Shown one piece after another: positions 1-7,528 of a DNA stretch of 64,000 bases. The notes under the pieces were generated by a model that worked only from the letters and a program-made list of their open reading frames with translations, did not search any database and had not been told where the DNA came from. The stretch lies in the NCBI GenBank assembly GCA_045594645.1, contig JAZNYY010000059.1, forward strand, positions 1 to 64,000, given 5' to 3'. Source of the DNA: Fimenecus sp045594645 (GTDB taxonomy: Bacteria > Bacillota > Clostridia > Oscillospirales > Acutalibacteraceae). Position 1 is the first letter of the stretch; each line of letters opens with the position of its first letter. Position numbers and translations under genes: made by a program.

Positions 1-693
1 GGTATGGGTGTTATGACCGTTAAGGGATATGGTTTCACCAAAGGCAAATGCCTTATTACTGCAACGGGAACATATATGCTCATTGACGAGGACAATTCAC
101 CCATTGAAATGAGTAACAGAAGCGACAAAGATATATTCGCAGAACTTTCAAGTGGCGACGAAATTCTTGTGCTCCACGATGGAATTCAAGAGTCTTACCC
201 CGCGGGCACGAGTGCATATTACTGTAAAAAGTTAAATGACGGCAAACCCGAGGACATACCGACCGCTGTTATTGAGAGCTTGACCGAAATGGGTTGGCTT
301 GAAAAAGAGGTTAAGGGCACAAGGGTAGAATGTATAGGTGAGAATTACAAAATTTCTTTAGTAATCCCTGAGGATTGGGAATATGAAAAAACTTGCTATA
401 ACAACACAAAAAGAGAAGCTTATGACACAATAGAATTTCGCCCTGCAGGTGAGAAAGATGGACAAATCATTTTCAGATTTGATGACCAATTTGGCGTATG
501 TGGTACAGGACTTGAAAGCAAGACGGTTTACTTAGACGAGCACGCAGGTAATGTGGGTATTTATGACAACAATGAAAAATGGAGTTTTATTGTGCTTGAC
601 CTAGATTATGTGATTTTAAATGACAGTGGCGATTGGTGGAATGAGTATGAAGATGAGGTTATGAAGATTCTGAGCACGGTAGATTATCAGTAA
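1..693 (+). CDS. Hypothetical protein, possibly 5'-truncated by the window edge
   Basis: The reading frame is open to the first base, so the true start may lie outside; the first ATG inside is at 4 and has no visible ribosome binding site. The first ~75 residues resemble small OB-fold-like Gram-positive lipoprotein domains of the DUF3221 type (a GYGFTKGK opening and a DGIQESYPAG segment near residue 58). The remaining ~120 residues (acidic, rich in Trp and Tyr) match nothing I recognise. If the start is outside, a lipoprotein signal peptide could be missing from view. The function is unknown, and the domain resemblance is from memory. Confidence 0.6.
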   Translation, partial: GMGVMTVKGYGFTKGKCLITATGTYMLIDEDNSPIEMSNRSDKDIFAELSSGDEILVLHDGIQESYPAGTSAYYCKKLNDGKPEDIPTAVIESLTEMGWLEKEVKGTRVECIGENYKISLVIPEDWEYEKTCYNNTKREAYDTIEFRPAGEKDGQIIFRFDDQFGVCGTGLESKTVYLDEHAGNVGIYDNNEKWSFIVLDLDYVILNDSGDWWNEYEDEVMKILSTVDYQ

Positions 694-702
694 AAAGCAT
701 AT

Positions 703-732
703 AAAAAATTGCTCCCTCTTTAACAAGGGAGC
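703..732 (-). terminator. Terminator downstream of rqcP
   Basis: Stem GCTCCCT (711-717) pairs with AGGGAGC (726-732). On the minus strand it is followed by AATTTTTT. The stem belongs to the same GCTCCCT/AGGGAGC palindrome family found elsewhere in the window (28.2, 54.0, 58.4 and 62.95 kb). Confidence 0.6.
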
Positions 733-747
733 TGGTTATAGACCACA

Positions 748-990
748 CTATTTGATTTCAATATACATTTCGCTTGCACTTTGCTTTGTTGCGTGTTCAG
801 TTACGTTAAGAACTTTATATTTTGTTATTTTTTCGCCGAACTGAATTTCAAGAATGTCGCCCTCTTTAACATCATAAGAGGCTTTTACAACACGACCGCT
901 GACAGACACATGACCTGCGTCACAGACTTCGTTGGCGATTGTTCGGCGTTTAATAATTCGTGATACTTTTAAAAACTTGTCTAATCTCAT
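748..990 (-). CDS. rqcP: RqcP (YabO) S4-domain ribosome quality-control protein
   Basis: This 80-residue protein is essentially a single S4 RNA-binding domain (MRLDKFLKVSRIIKRR at the N-terminus, then VSVSGRVVKASYDVKEGD). RqcP/YabO proteins bind the 50S-peptidyl-tRNA complex and help RqcH add alanine tails to stalled chains. It follows hup, mazG and a SpoVB-like gene on the same strand, matching the yabM-yabN-yabO order of Bacillus subtilis, which supports RqcP over the longer Hsp15 family. It is separated from hup by a terminator at 1083-1101, so it may have its own promoter. Confidence 0.88.
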   Translation of the reverse strand: MRLDKFLKVSRIIKRRTIANEVCDAGHVSVSGRVVKASYDVKEGDILEIQFGEKITKYKVLNVTEHATKQSASEMYIEIK

Positions 991-1014
991 AATTACTCAC
1001 TTAATTTATTATTT

Positions 1015-1044
1015 GACGGCGGGAGCAAGCCCCCGTCCTACAAT
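1015..1044. repeat. Intergenic palindromic repeat, GGCGGGAG..CCTAC type
   Basis: GACGGCGGGAGCAAGC followed by CCCCGTCCTACAAT forms a short GC-rich palindrome ending in CCTACA. A near copy lies at 60926-60951, and related CCCCTACA-ended hairpins occur at 28345, 35971, 36062, 42474 and 60814. Confidence 0.6.
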
Positions 1045-1082
1045 ATTCATTTTTAGGGTCGTCGACTCTTACGAAAAAACAA

Positions 1083-1108
1083 GGGTCGCTGTTTGCGACC
1101 CCAATTTT
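1083..1108. terminator. Bidirectional terminator after hup
   Basis: GGGTCGC (1083-1089) pairs with GCGACCC (1095-1101). There is a T-run on the plus side (1104-1110) and a minus-strand TTGTTTTTT run on the other. It sits 22 bp past the hup stop codon. Confidence 0.75.
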
Positions 1109-1123
1109 TTTGCAAAAGTTTAA

Positions 1124-1396
1124 TTATTTAACAGCTGCTTTGAGTGCTGCGCCTGCTTTGAAAGCGGGAACTTTTGTTGCGGGAACTGTCATTGTTTCGC
1201 CTGTTCTGGGGTTGCGAGCTGTTTTCTCTGAACGCTCACGAACTTCGAATGTACCGAAGCCGATAAGCTGAACCTTTTCACCGTTTGCAAGTGCATCTGT
1301 AACTGATGCGAAAACTGCTGCTACTGCTGCGTCAGCGTCCTTCTTTGAAATGCCTGTTTTTGCAACAACTGCTGCTACGAGTTCTGTCTTATTCAT
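1124..1396 (-). CDS. hup: HU family DNA-binding protein
   Basis: A 90-residue histone-like protein that bends and compacts DNA as a dimer. It carries the HU signature GFGTFEVRERSEKTARNP (about residues 46-63), which forms the base of the DNA-grasping arm, and ends in the usual VPAFKAGAALKAAVK. The start at 1396 is chosen because GGAGG lies 8 bases upstream; a longer frame starting at 1411 would place this ribosome binding site inside the coding region. The gene is the last of a long minus-strand operon, 50 bp after mazG, and is closed by a strong terminator. Confidence 0.95.
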   Translation of the reverse strand: MNKTELVAAVVAKTGISKKDADAAVAAVFASVTDALANGEKVQLIGFGTFEVRERSEKTARNPRTGETMTVPATKVPAFKAGAALKAAVK

Positions 1397-1446
1397 TTGT
1401 AAGTCCTCCAAATAAAAATTTTCTCTTTGTGTATCTTAAAAGGATT

Positions 1447-2244
1447 TTAATCCTTTTTAGCCAAATCCCAAAGCTTATCGAGTTCTGCAAGCTCTGTTTC
1501 TTTCATATTCATTCCACGCTCTTCTGCCATTTTTTCAACTTTAGAGAAACGGTCAATGAATTTGTCGGTTGCACCTGTGAGTGCCTCTTCACTATCAACT
1601 CCGACAAATCGGGACACATTGACAACCGAGAAAAGCAAATCACCAAGCTCTTCGTGCACATTGTCTTTATCGCCATTCTCTACTGCAGTTTTGAGTTCAT
1701 TAAGCTCTTCGCTGATTTTATCAAATGCGCCGTCTGCATTATCCCAATCGAAGCCTACTTTAGATGCCTTTTTCTGAACTTTGTCAGCACGCATAAGTGC
1801 GGGGAATTCGCGAGGGATTGAGAGCATTGACTCGGTCTGACTTTTTTGCTTTTTGGTACGCTTCTTTATAACATCCCAATTTTCAAGCACCTGTTCACTT
1901 GTGTCTGCCTTAACCTCACCGAAAACATGGGGATGACGCTCAATCATCTTTTTGCAGATTCCGTCAGCAACATCGCTGAGTTCAAATGTGCCCTGCTCAC
2001 GCTCAATCTGCGTGTGGAAAACCACCTGCAAAAGCACATCGCCAAGCTCTTCTAAAAGAAGCTCTTTGTCATTTTTATTGATTGCCTCAATAACCTCGTA
2101 GGTTTCTTCAAGAAAATCACGACGGATTGATTTGTGGTCCTGCTCCCTATCCCAAGGGCAACCCTCAGGCGAGCGAAGAATTTCAACAATGTCGATTAAA
2201 TCGGCAACATTGTAATGTTCTTTAAAGCTAAAATTTTCAATCAT
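1447..2244 (-). CDS. mazG: Nucleoside triphosphate pyrophosphohydrolase MazG
   Basis: A 265-residue all-alpha NTP pyrophosphatase that hydrolyses (d)NTPs to NMP and pyrophosphate. Two tandem MazG domains are visible. The first has the metal-binding EETYEV..EELGDVLLQVVFH pattern (about residues 47-78); the second has HEELGDLLFSVVNVSRF (about 197-213). Unlike B. subtilis YabN, it lacks the N-terminal tetrapyrrole-methylase-like domain. AAGAGGT precedes the ATG. It lies 18 bp after the SpoVB-like gene and upstream of hup, in the conserved yabM-yabN-yabO neighbourhood. Confidence 0.93.
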   Translation of the reverse strand: MIENFSFKEHYNVADLIDIVEILRSPEGCPWDREQDHKSIRRDFLEETYEVIEAINKNDKELLLEELGDVLLQVVFHTQIEREQGTFELSDVADGICKKMIERHPHVFGEVKADTSEQVLENWDVIKKRTKKQKSQTESMLSIPREFPALMRADKVQKKASKVGFDWDNADGAFDKISEELNELKTAVENGDKDNVHEELGDLLFSVVNVSRFVGVDSEEALTGATDKFIDRFSKVEKMAEERGMNMKETELAELDKLWDLAKKD

Positions 2245-2262
2245 TTTGCTTACCTCTTAATT

Positions 2263-4026
2263 TTACTCTATAAAACCAAATTTTGCAAGTATTTTTGCAA
2301 TTTTTTCTCCCTTTGGAAGCATAATTACATCATCTTTTGATATTCCCTTGACGAGAAGTATCGAAATTACATATACAAGACCGCCAAAACAGATAGAAAT
2401 TCCGAGACAAATTATATTTTTAAGTGAGAATTCGGGAATGAATCTGTTGCAAAGTCCGTATGAAGTGTAAGCCGCAACACCGCAGAGAATTCCGCTGAAT
2501 ATTGGCTTTAAGAATACTGAGAAGAAATTTATTCTTACTCTTGCGGTGCGAATGAGCGCAATTAAATTAATTGTAACAACAATCACATAGCAAAGCACCG
2601 TGCCGATTACTGCGCCGTTGACATTAAGCTCGGGAATAGCAACGAAAATAAAGTTTGCCACAAGCTTTGCAAGTGCACCGATTGTAAGAGATACAAGCGG
2701 TACCTTTGTTTTACCGAGTGCCTGAAGCATATTTGTCATTGGTTGTGAAAGCGCCATAAGGAAAATTGTAAAGCCATAAACAGTAAGTACAGGTGCCGCA
2801 ATTGAAACACCGCTTGCAGATTCACCATTGCCGTAGAATACTGCTAAAATCGGTTGGGCAAGTACACCCATACCTATTCCGCAAGGCATTGCCACAAGCA
2901 TTGTAACACGCATAACAGATTCAATCGACACTCTGATGTCGTGCTTATTCTTCACAGCCCAAGCGGCTGAAAGTGCAGGGATTGCGCTGATACCAAGCGT
3001 CATTGTAATTGAGGGAATGAGATTTCTGAAATCAATTGACAGGGAGTATGCACCGTAAAGGAAGTCTTTAATATCGGCGTCGAGAATTCCCACAAGTTCG
3101 GTTGAATAAAGGTTTCTAATGAAATCAAGATTTTCTGCAACCATAAACTCAAGACGATTTTGCACCGTGATTGAGTCAATAAGGTTTGTGATACTGAAAA
3201 CTAAAGAGCTGAGTGCCACGGGGATTGCAAATTTTATAAGATTTTTAGCAATTACTCCTGATTTTTCAGGTCGTGGTGCGTTTGCAAGCTCTGTTTTTGT
3301 GATTTTATCTCCCTTTACCTTATGCATTATGAGAAGATAAATAAGCCCAAACACTGTGCCGAGCGTTACACCCGCAGCAGCACCTGCGGCGGCATAGGGA
3401 TAAATTGCGCTGAGAGCTTCACTTTCATTAGCAACCTCTCTGCCAAAAACTGTAAGCCCTGCTTCAAAGCGGGAATATCCATATTCAATTGCCCAGCGGG
3501 CACAGAGAAGTCCGAAAACAAGCTTACCAACAGCCTCAAAAACCTGCGAAACTGCGGTAGGAGTCATATTTGAAAGTCCGTTATAATATCCGCGGTAGCT
3601 TGACATTATGCAACAGAAGAAAATTGACGGTGTTATTATGAAAACTGCAGGCAGGCAATCAAGATTCTTTGCAGAGAATGCATAAGGATAAGCCAGTCCA
3701 AGCATTGCAACAGTACCCACAATACCCACAATCAGAAAAAGTCTTTTTGCAACCTTGTGGATAATCTTAACATCACGGAAATTGCCCAACGCCATTGCCT
3801 TTGAAACCATATTAGATACAGCAACGGGAAGTCCTGCCATTGAAATGGTGTAAATGGGCACATAAAGATTATATGCCGAATCAAAATAGCCTCTGCCCAC
3901 CGTACCAATCATATTGGAGAGAGGAATTTTGTAAATTACGCCGATAACCTTAACTATTATTGTGGCAAGGCTTAAAACAAGCGCGCCGTTAAGCAAGGTT
4001 TGATTTTTTCTTTTTTTATCTACCAA
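2263..4026 (-). CDS. SpoVB/MurJ-like MOP-superfamily polysaccharide flippase
   Basis: A 587-residue polytopic membrane protein with about 14 hydrophobic segments and an SNMIGTVGRGYFDSAYNLY motif typical of the stage V sporulation protein B/MOP flippase family. Members move lipid-linked glycans, such as lipid II or spore-cortex precursors, across the membrane. The start is a TTG at 4026 with AAGGTG upstream; no in-frame ATG lies close by. Its place between a uridine kinase and mazG corresponds to yabM in B. subtilis, the closest guess for orthology. The exact substrate cannot be read from the sequence, and a strict SpoVB role is not shown. Confidence 0.85.
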   Translation of the reverse strand: MVDKKRKNQTLLNGALVLSLATIIVKVIGVIYKIPLSNMIGTVGRGYFDSAYNLYVPIYTISMAGLPVAVSNMVSKAMALGNFRDVKIIHKVAKRLFLIVGIVGTVAMLGLAYPYAFSAKNLDCLPAVFIITPSIFFCCIMSSYRGYYNGLSNMTPTAVSQVFEAVGKLVFGLLCARWAIEYGYSRFEAGLTVFGREVANESEALSAIYPYAAAGAAAGVTLGTVFGLIYLLIMHKVKGDKITKTELANAPRPEKSGVIAKNLIKFAIPVALSSLVFSITNLIDSITVQNRLEFMVAENLDFIRNLYSTELVGILDADIKDFLYGAYSLSIDFRNLIPSITMTLGISAIPALSAAWAVKNKHDIRVSIESVMRVTMLVAMPCGIGMGVLAQPILAVFYGNGESASGVSIAAPVLTVYGFTIFLMALSQPMTNMLQALGKTKVPLVSLTIGALAKLVANFIFVAIPELNVNGAVIGTVLCYVIVVTINLIALIRTARVRINFFSVFLKPIFSGILCGVAAYTSYGLCNRFIPEFSLKNIICLGISICFGGLVYVISILLVKGISKDDVIMLPKGEKIAKILAKFGFIE

Positions 4027-4041
4027 AATACTGCACCTTCT

Positions 4042-4965
4042 TTATTCACCCAAAAACTCACGAAGTAATGAATCTTCGGGAACAAGATTTTCAGGGATAT
4101 CACGGAATTTTTCAAGAGCCTTGGCAAGTTTTTTAGCCTCTGGCTTGAATTCGTCTGAAATGTCACTACCCAAAAGTAATGGCAACGCTTGATGCTTTAA
4201 CACGCAGGATTCATACAGATGAATTGTATTTGCCTTAATATCTGCATTATCGCGGAACGGGAACAAATATTTATCTTCACCCGCGGTAACATTTTTCCAA
4301 AGCTTATAGGTATTTTCAACTGAGCTGTCGCGGAATTTATAGTCACGCACCATTCTTCGAATGAAACGCATATTTCGTTTATTTAAAATTATATTACCCT
4401 TTTCATCGTAAATTCGTGAGGACACATTGATATAGATTTTCAAAAGCTTGCCCACGATTTTTTCGGTGATTACGGGGTTTAACGCGTGAAGCCCCTCAAT
4501 AATTACTACATCCTCTTCGCCTAAGGTGATTTCATTAAACTGTGTGTCACTTCGTCTGCCCGTTGTGAAATCGAATATGGGATTTTTAACGGTTTCACCG
4601 CGAAGAAGTGCATTCACACATTCTTCAAAGCATTCTAAATCAAGTGCATCAACAGTTTCAAAATCCTGCGTTCCATCGGGAAGATAAGGGATATCATCAC
4701 GGTTCAAATAAAAATCATCAAGGCTCAAAACATAGGTTTTAACACCTTGTTTAATAAGGCTTTCAGAGAGCTTTCGCGCCGTTGTGGTTTTTCCCGCTGA
4801 CGAAGGACCTGCAAGCATTACAATTTCTCTGCCCTCTTCGTCGATTATGCGCTTTGCGATACCGTCAATTATATTTTGATAACGCTCTTCGCACTGTGCG
4901 ATAAAAGGCGCAGGCTCTTTTGCCATTTCATTGATATATTCTATTTTATTATTGATATTTGCCAT
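4042..4965 (-). CDS. Uridine kinase family nucleoside kinase
   Basis: This 307-residue P-loop kinase has the Walker A motif GPSSAGKTT at residues 53-61, LDDFYLNRDDIP (about 81-92) where the uridine kinase acceptor-site residues lie, and a VVIIEGLHALNP Walker-B-like strand. Such enzymes phosphorylate uridine or cytidine with NTP. Many Clostridia carry a larger form in which a TGS/threonyl-tRNA-synthetase-like N-terminus precedes this domain; here only the kinase part plus a short helical leader is present. GAGGT precedes the ATG. It sits 13 bp after hemZ in the long operon. The substrate is inferred only from family membership. Confidence 0.85.
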   Translation of the reverse strand: MANINNKIEYINEMAKEPAPFIAQCEERYQNIIDGIAKRIIDEEGREIVMLAGPSSAGKTTTARKLSESLIKQGVKTYVLSLDDFYLNRDDIPYLPDGTQDFETVDALDLECFEECVNALLRGETVKNPIFDFTTGRRSDTQFNEITLGEEDVVIIEGLHALNPVITEKIVGKLLKIYINVSSRIYDEKGNIILNKRNMRFIRRMVRDYKFRDSSVENTYKLWKNVTAGEDKYLFPFRDNADIKANTIHLYESCVLKHQALPLLLGSDISDEFKPEAKKLAKALEKFRDIPENLVPEDSLLREFLGE

Positions 4966-4978
4966 AGTTCTACCTCTT

Positions 4979-6418
4979 TCAATAAGAATATGTATTGTAA
5001 AACTCGGTTATTCTTTTCTTTCTTTCAGTTAATTCTTCAAAGCCTGAAATGTATTCAAAGGGATATTTGAAGTTGAAAATTCGCTCGATTTCGTCACCCT
5101 TAGGTGCTTTAAGCTTAGTCACCGCACCGCCACCGCAGGAGAGAATTGTGTGACATTCCTCCATCATAAAGATATTATAAATGCACTCTGCACCTGTCTT
5201 TGCCCAGCCAACATTTTCAAGACTGCCCGCTGATTTTGACTGACGGTACATATAATATGGGTGGTAATCTTTTTTTAGCTTTTCATAAGTATAATCAAGC
5301 ATTTTTGATGCAAGAGCAGCATTTTGTGCCGCGATTTTAGGTGAATTTTGACCTATTCCCGATGCTCTTTTTACAGCAAGAGTATGCACTGTGATATTCT
5401 CGGGGTCAAGGCGAAGTACTGTATCAACTGAATGGCAGAAGCCCTCATAATTGTCTGTGGGAAGCCCTGCGATTAAATCCATATTGATATTATTAAAACC
5501 GATTTTGCGGGCTAAATTAAAGATTTCAATTGTATCCTCTGCACTATGGCGTCTGCCGACGGCCTGAAGCACAGAATTCACAAAGGTCTGCGGATTTATG
5601 CTTATTCTGTCAACGGGGCTGTTTTTAAGCACGCGAAGTTTTTCTTCGGTTATGGTGTCGGGTCTGCCTGCCTCAACGGTAAATTCACGACAGGTAGACA
5701 AATCAAAGTACTTATTTACTGTGTCGGTAACAGTTTTCAATTGCTCTGCCGAAAGAGTTGAGGGAGTTCCCCCGCCAACATAAACACTTTCAAGGGTTAG
5801 TCCGTTTGCCCTTGCAATTTTGCCCGTAAGCTCTAACTCTTTTACAAGATATTCAACATATTGGGGCAAAAGATTTCTCGCCTTTTCATTCTCGATTGAA
5901 TGGGATACAAATGAACAATAACTGCATCTTGAGGGGCAAAAAGGAATTGAAATATAAAGACTGAAAGACTCAGGTTTTGAGGTTGCGATTATGCGTTCCT
6001 CTTGGTCAGCAACGCTACGGGCAAGACTGAATTTTTCTTGGGTTACAAGCAAATCAGTTTTAAAATATTCTTCTGTCTTCTCTCTGCCCATCACTTTTTC
6101 TGTATTAATAAGAAGCTTTGAGGGGCGTACGCCTGTGAGCACTCCCCATTTTGGTGAAAAGCCTGTGTATTCGCTGAGCAACGCATATACCATTCTGCCC
6201 ATCTGCATTTCATTATCTTCGCAAAGAGGGGCAATAAGAGTTTTGAAAAAGCCGTCAAAATTCACAGTTACTGTAATTTCATCTTCAACCGCGGTGAGAA
6301 GATTAAAATCGTCAATCGCTTTGTCGTAAACAACTTCAATTTTCTCGTCGGGCATAAAAACGCGGACAAGCTTTTCCATTTCATAATGAAATTTGTGATT
6401 TAATACAAGTAATTTCAT
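4979..6418 (-). CDS. hemZ: Coproporphyrinogen dehydrogenase HemZ (radical SAM)
   Basis: A 479-residue radical SAM enzyme with the cluster-binding CPSRCSYCSF motif at residues 161-170 (Cys161, 165, 168), YVGGGTPSTL and the HemN-like NINMDLIAGLP segment. The ~150-residue N-terminal extension before the radical SAM core distinguishes HemZ from HemN/HemW. HemZ is reported to act on coproporphyrinogen III in an oxygen-independent way, but true activity is uncertain in organisms without a full haem pathway. Its ATG overlaps the stop of the metallo-beta-lactamase gene, so translation is probably coupled. The recJ-relA-dtd-MBL-hemZ order is common in Clostridia. Confidence 0.9.
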   Translation of the reverse strand: MKLLVLNHKFHYEMEKLVRVFMPDEKIEVVYDKAIDDFNLLTAVEDEITVTVNFDGFFKTLIAPLCEDNEMQMGRMVYALLSEYTGFSPKWGVLTGVRPSKLLINTEKVMGREKTEEYFKTDLLVTQEKFSLARSVADQEERIIATSKPESFSLYISIPFCPSRCSYCSFVSHSIENEKARNLLPQYVEYLVKELELTGKIARANGLTLESVYVGGGTPSTLSAEQLKTVTDTVNKYFDLSTCREFTVEAGRPDTITEEKLRVLKNSPVDRISINPQTFVNSVLQAVGRRHSAEDTIEIFNLARKIGFNNINMDLIAGLPTDNYEGFCHSVDTVLRLDPENITVHTLAVKRASGIGQNSPKIAAQNAALASKMLDYTYEKLKKDYHPYYMYRQSKSAGSLENVGWAKTGAECIYNIFMMEECHTILSCGGGAVTKLKAPKGDEIERIFNFKYPFEYISGFEELTERKKRITEFYNTYSY

Positions 6419-7065
6419 AATTTATGTCTGAATCGAGTTTTCATATAACGGTTATTTTCGCGTTCAAAATTGAGGGTTGTTGAGGCTTCGTGGCCGGGAT
6501 AAACAGCATAGTCCCCCTCTAAAGCGGCAATTTTTGCAAGTGACATAAGCTCTACGCGGGGATTACCGCCCTTAAAATCAGTTCTGCCTGCAGAAAGGCG
6601 GAACAGAGTATCCCCTGAAAAAATCACGCGGTCCTCTTCAAAAATATAGCAAACTCCTCCGAGGGTATGCCCGGGAGTGTGCATTACTATAATTTTGCCG
6701 TCACCAAAATCCAATTCCGTACCGTCTTCTGTGATTATATCGGCAGAAATTTCAGGCATTGGAGAATAAGGATATTGCATTGTAAAAAGGTTGTACTCAC
6801 CGTCAGAAAGCATTGGCTCATCATCTTTATGAATGACAACATTTGCATTTGTGAGTGTCTTTACTGCTTTTGTACCGCTGATATGGTCAAAGTGGCCGTG
6901 GGTAAGAAGAATATATTTTACATTCTTATTCTCGAGATTTGCAAGAAGTGAAGCGCTTTCAACCGCAGGGTCAACAACTGCACACTCGCCACTTTCAGTA
7001 TCGGTAACAATATAAGTATTTGTTGCAAGGTCACCTAATACTAATTTTTGAACTGTTATTTTCAT
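6415..7065 (-). CDS. Metallo-beta-lactamase fold hydrolase (glyoxalase II-like)
   Basis: A 216-residue MBL-fold hydrolase with THGHFDH (His56, His58, Asp60, His61), HTPGHTLGG, SGDTLF and YPGHE, which together form the two-metal site of the glyoxalase II/YcbL subgroup. Substrates in this subgroup are thioesters or related small molecules, and none can be assigned here. It lies 2 bp downstream of dtd and overlaps hemZ by four bases, inside the recJ operon. Confidence 0.88.
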   Translation of the reverse strand: MKITVQKLVLGDLATNTYIVTDTESGECAVVDPAVESASLLANLENKNVKYILLTHGHFDHISGTKAVKTLTNANVVIHKDDEPMLSDGEYNLFTMQYPYSPMPEISADIITEDGTELDFGDGKIIVMHTPGHTLGGVCYIFEEDRVIFSGDTLFRLSAGRTDFKGGNPRVELMSLAKIAALEGDYAVYPGHEASTTLNFERENNRYMKTRFRHKL

Positions 7066-7067
7066 TG

Positions 7068-7526
7068 TTAATGCTTTCTCCAGATTTCTGAATCATATAA
7101 AATAGTGACAGGGCCGTCATTTAAAAGCTCAACCTTCATATCGGCACCGAAAACGCCCTTACCCACATTTTTTACTCCGTTTTTGAGAAGCTCGTCGCAA
7201 TAATGCTCATAAAGCTCATTTGCACGATTTGGCTCACCTGAACGGATAAATGATGGGCGGTTGCCTTTTTTAACATCGGCGCAGAGCGTAAACTGTGAAA
7301 CTGCAAGAATTTCGCCGTCAACCTGATTAACATCAAGATTCATTTTGCCCTCGCTGTCTTCAAAAACGCGGAGTGTTGCGGTTTTGCGTGCAAGCACCTC
7401 GGCATCGGCTTCGGTATCGTCATCCATAACACCTAAAAGCACTAAATAGCCTTTATCAATTTTTGAAACAAGCTCACCATCAACGGTTACACTTGCTTTA
7501 CTAACTCTTTGAATAACTGCTTTCAT
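7068..7526 (-). CDS. dtd: D-aminoacyl-tRNA deacylase
   Basis: A 152-residue DTD that removes D-amino acids (and mischarged glycine) from tRNA. It has the expected length and shows both signature segments: SQFTLCADVKKGNRPSF (about 78-94) and the Gly-cis-Pro-type NDGPVTILYDS near the C-terminus. The N-terminus MKAVIQRVSKASVTVDG is typical. GGAGA precedes the ATG, and it begins two bases after relA ends. dtd next to relA is a very common Firmicutes arrangement. Confidence 0.95.
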   Translation of the reverse strand: MKAVIQRVSKASVTVDGELVSKIDKGYLVLLGVMDDDTEADAEVLARKTATLRVFEDSEGKMNLDVNQVDGEILAVSQFTLCADVKKGNRPSFIRSGEPNRANELYEHYCDELLKNGVKNVGKGVFGADMKVELLNDGPVTILYDSEIWRKH

Positions 7527-7528
7527 TT

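Noticed and set aside
1436..1457. AAAAGGATT..AATCCTTTT hairpin at the mazG stop as a terminator
   Set aside because: Weak AT-rich stem, partly coding, without a T-run on the minus strand; hup probably stays in the operon.
1306..1821. 171-residue plus-strand frame across hup and mazG
   Set aside because: Antisense to two conserved genes; low-complexity Leu/Phe-rich start is the complement of Lys/Ala codons.
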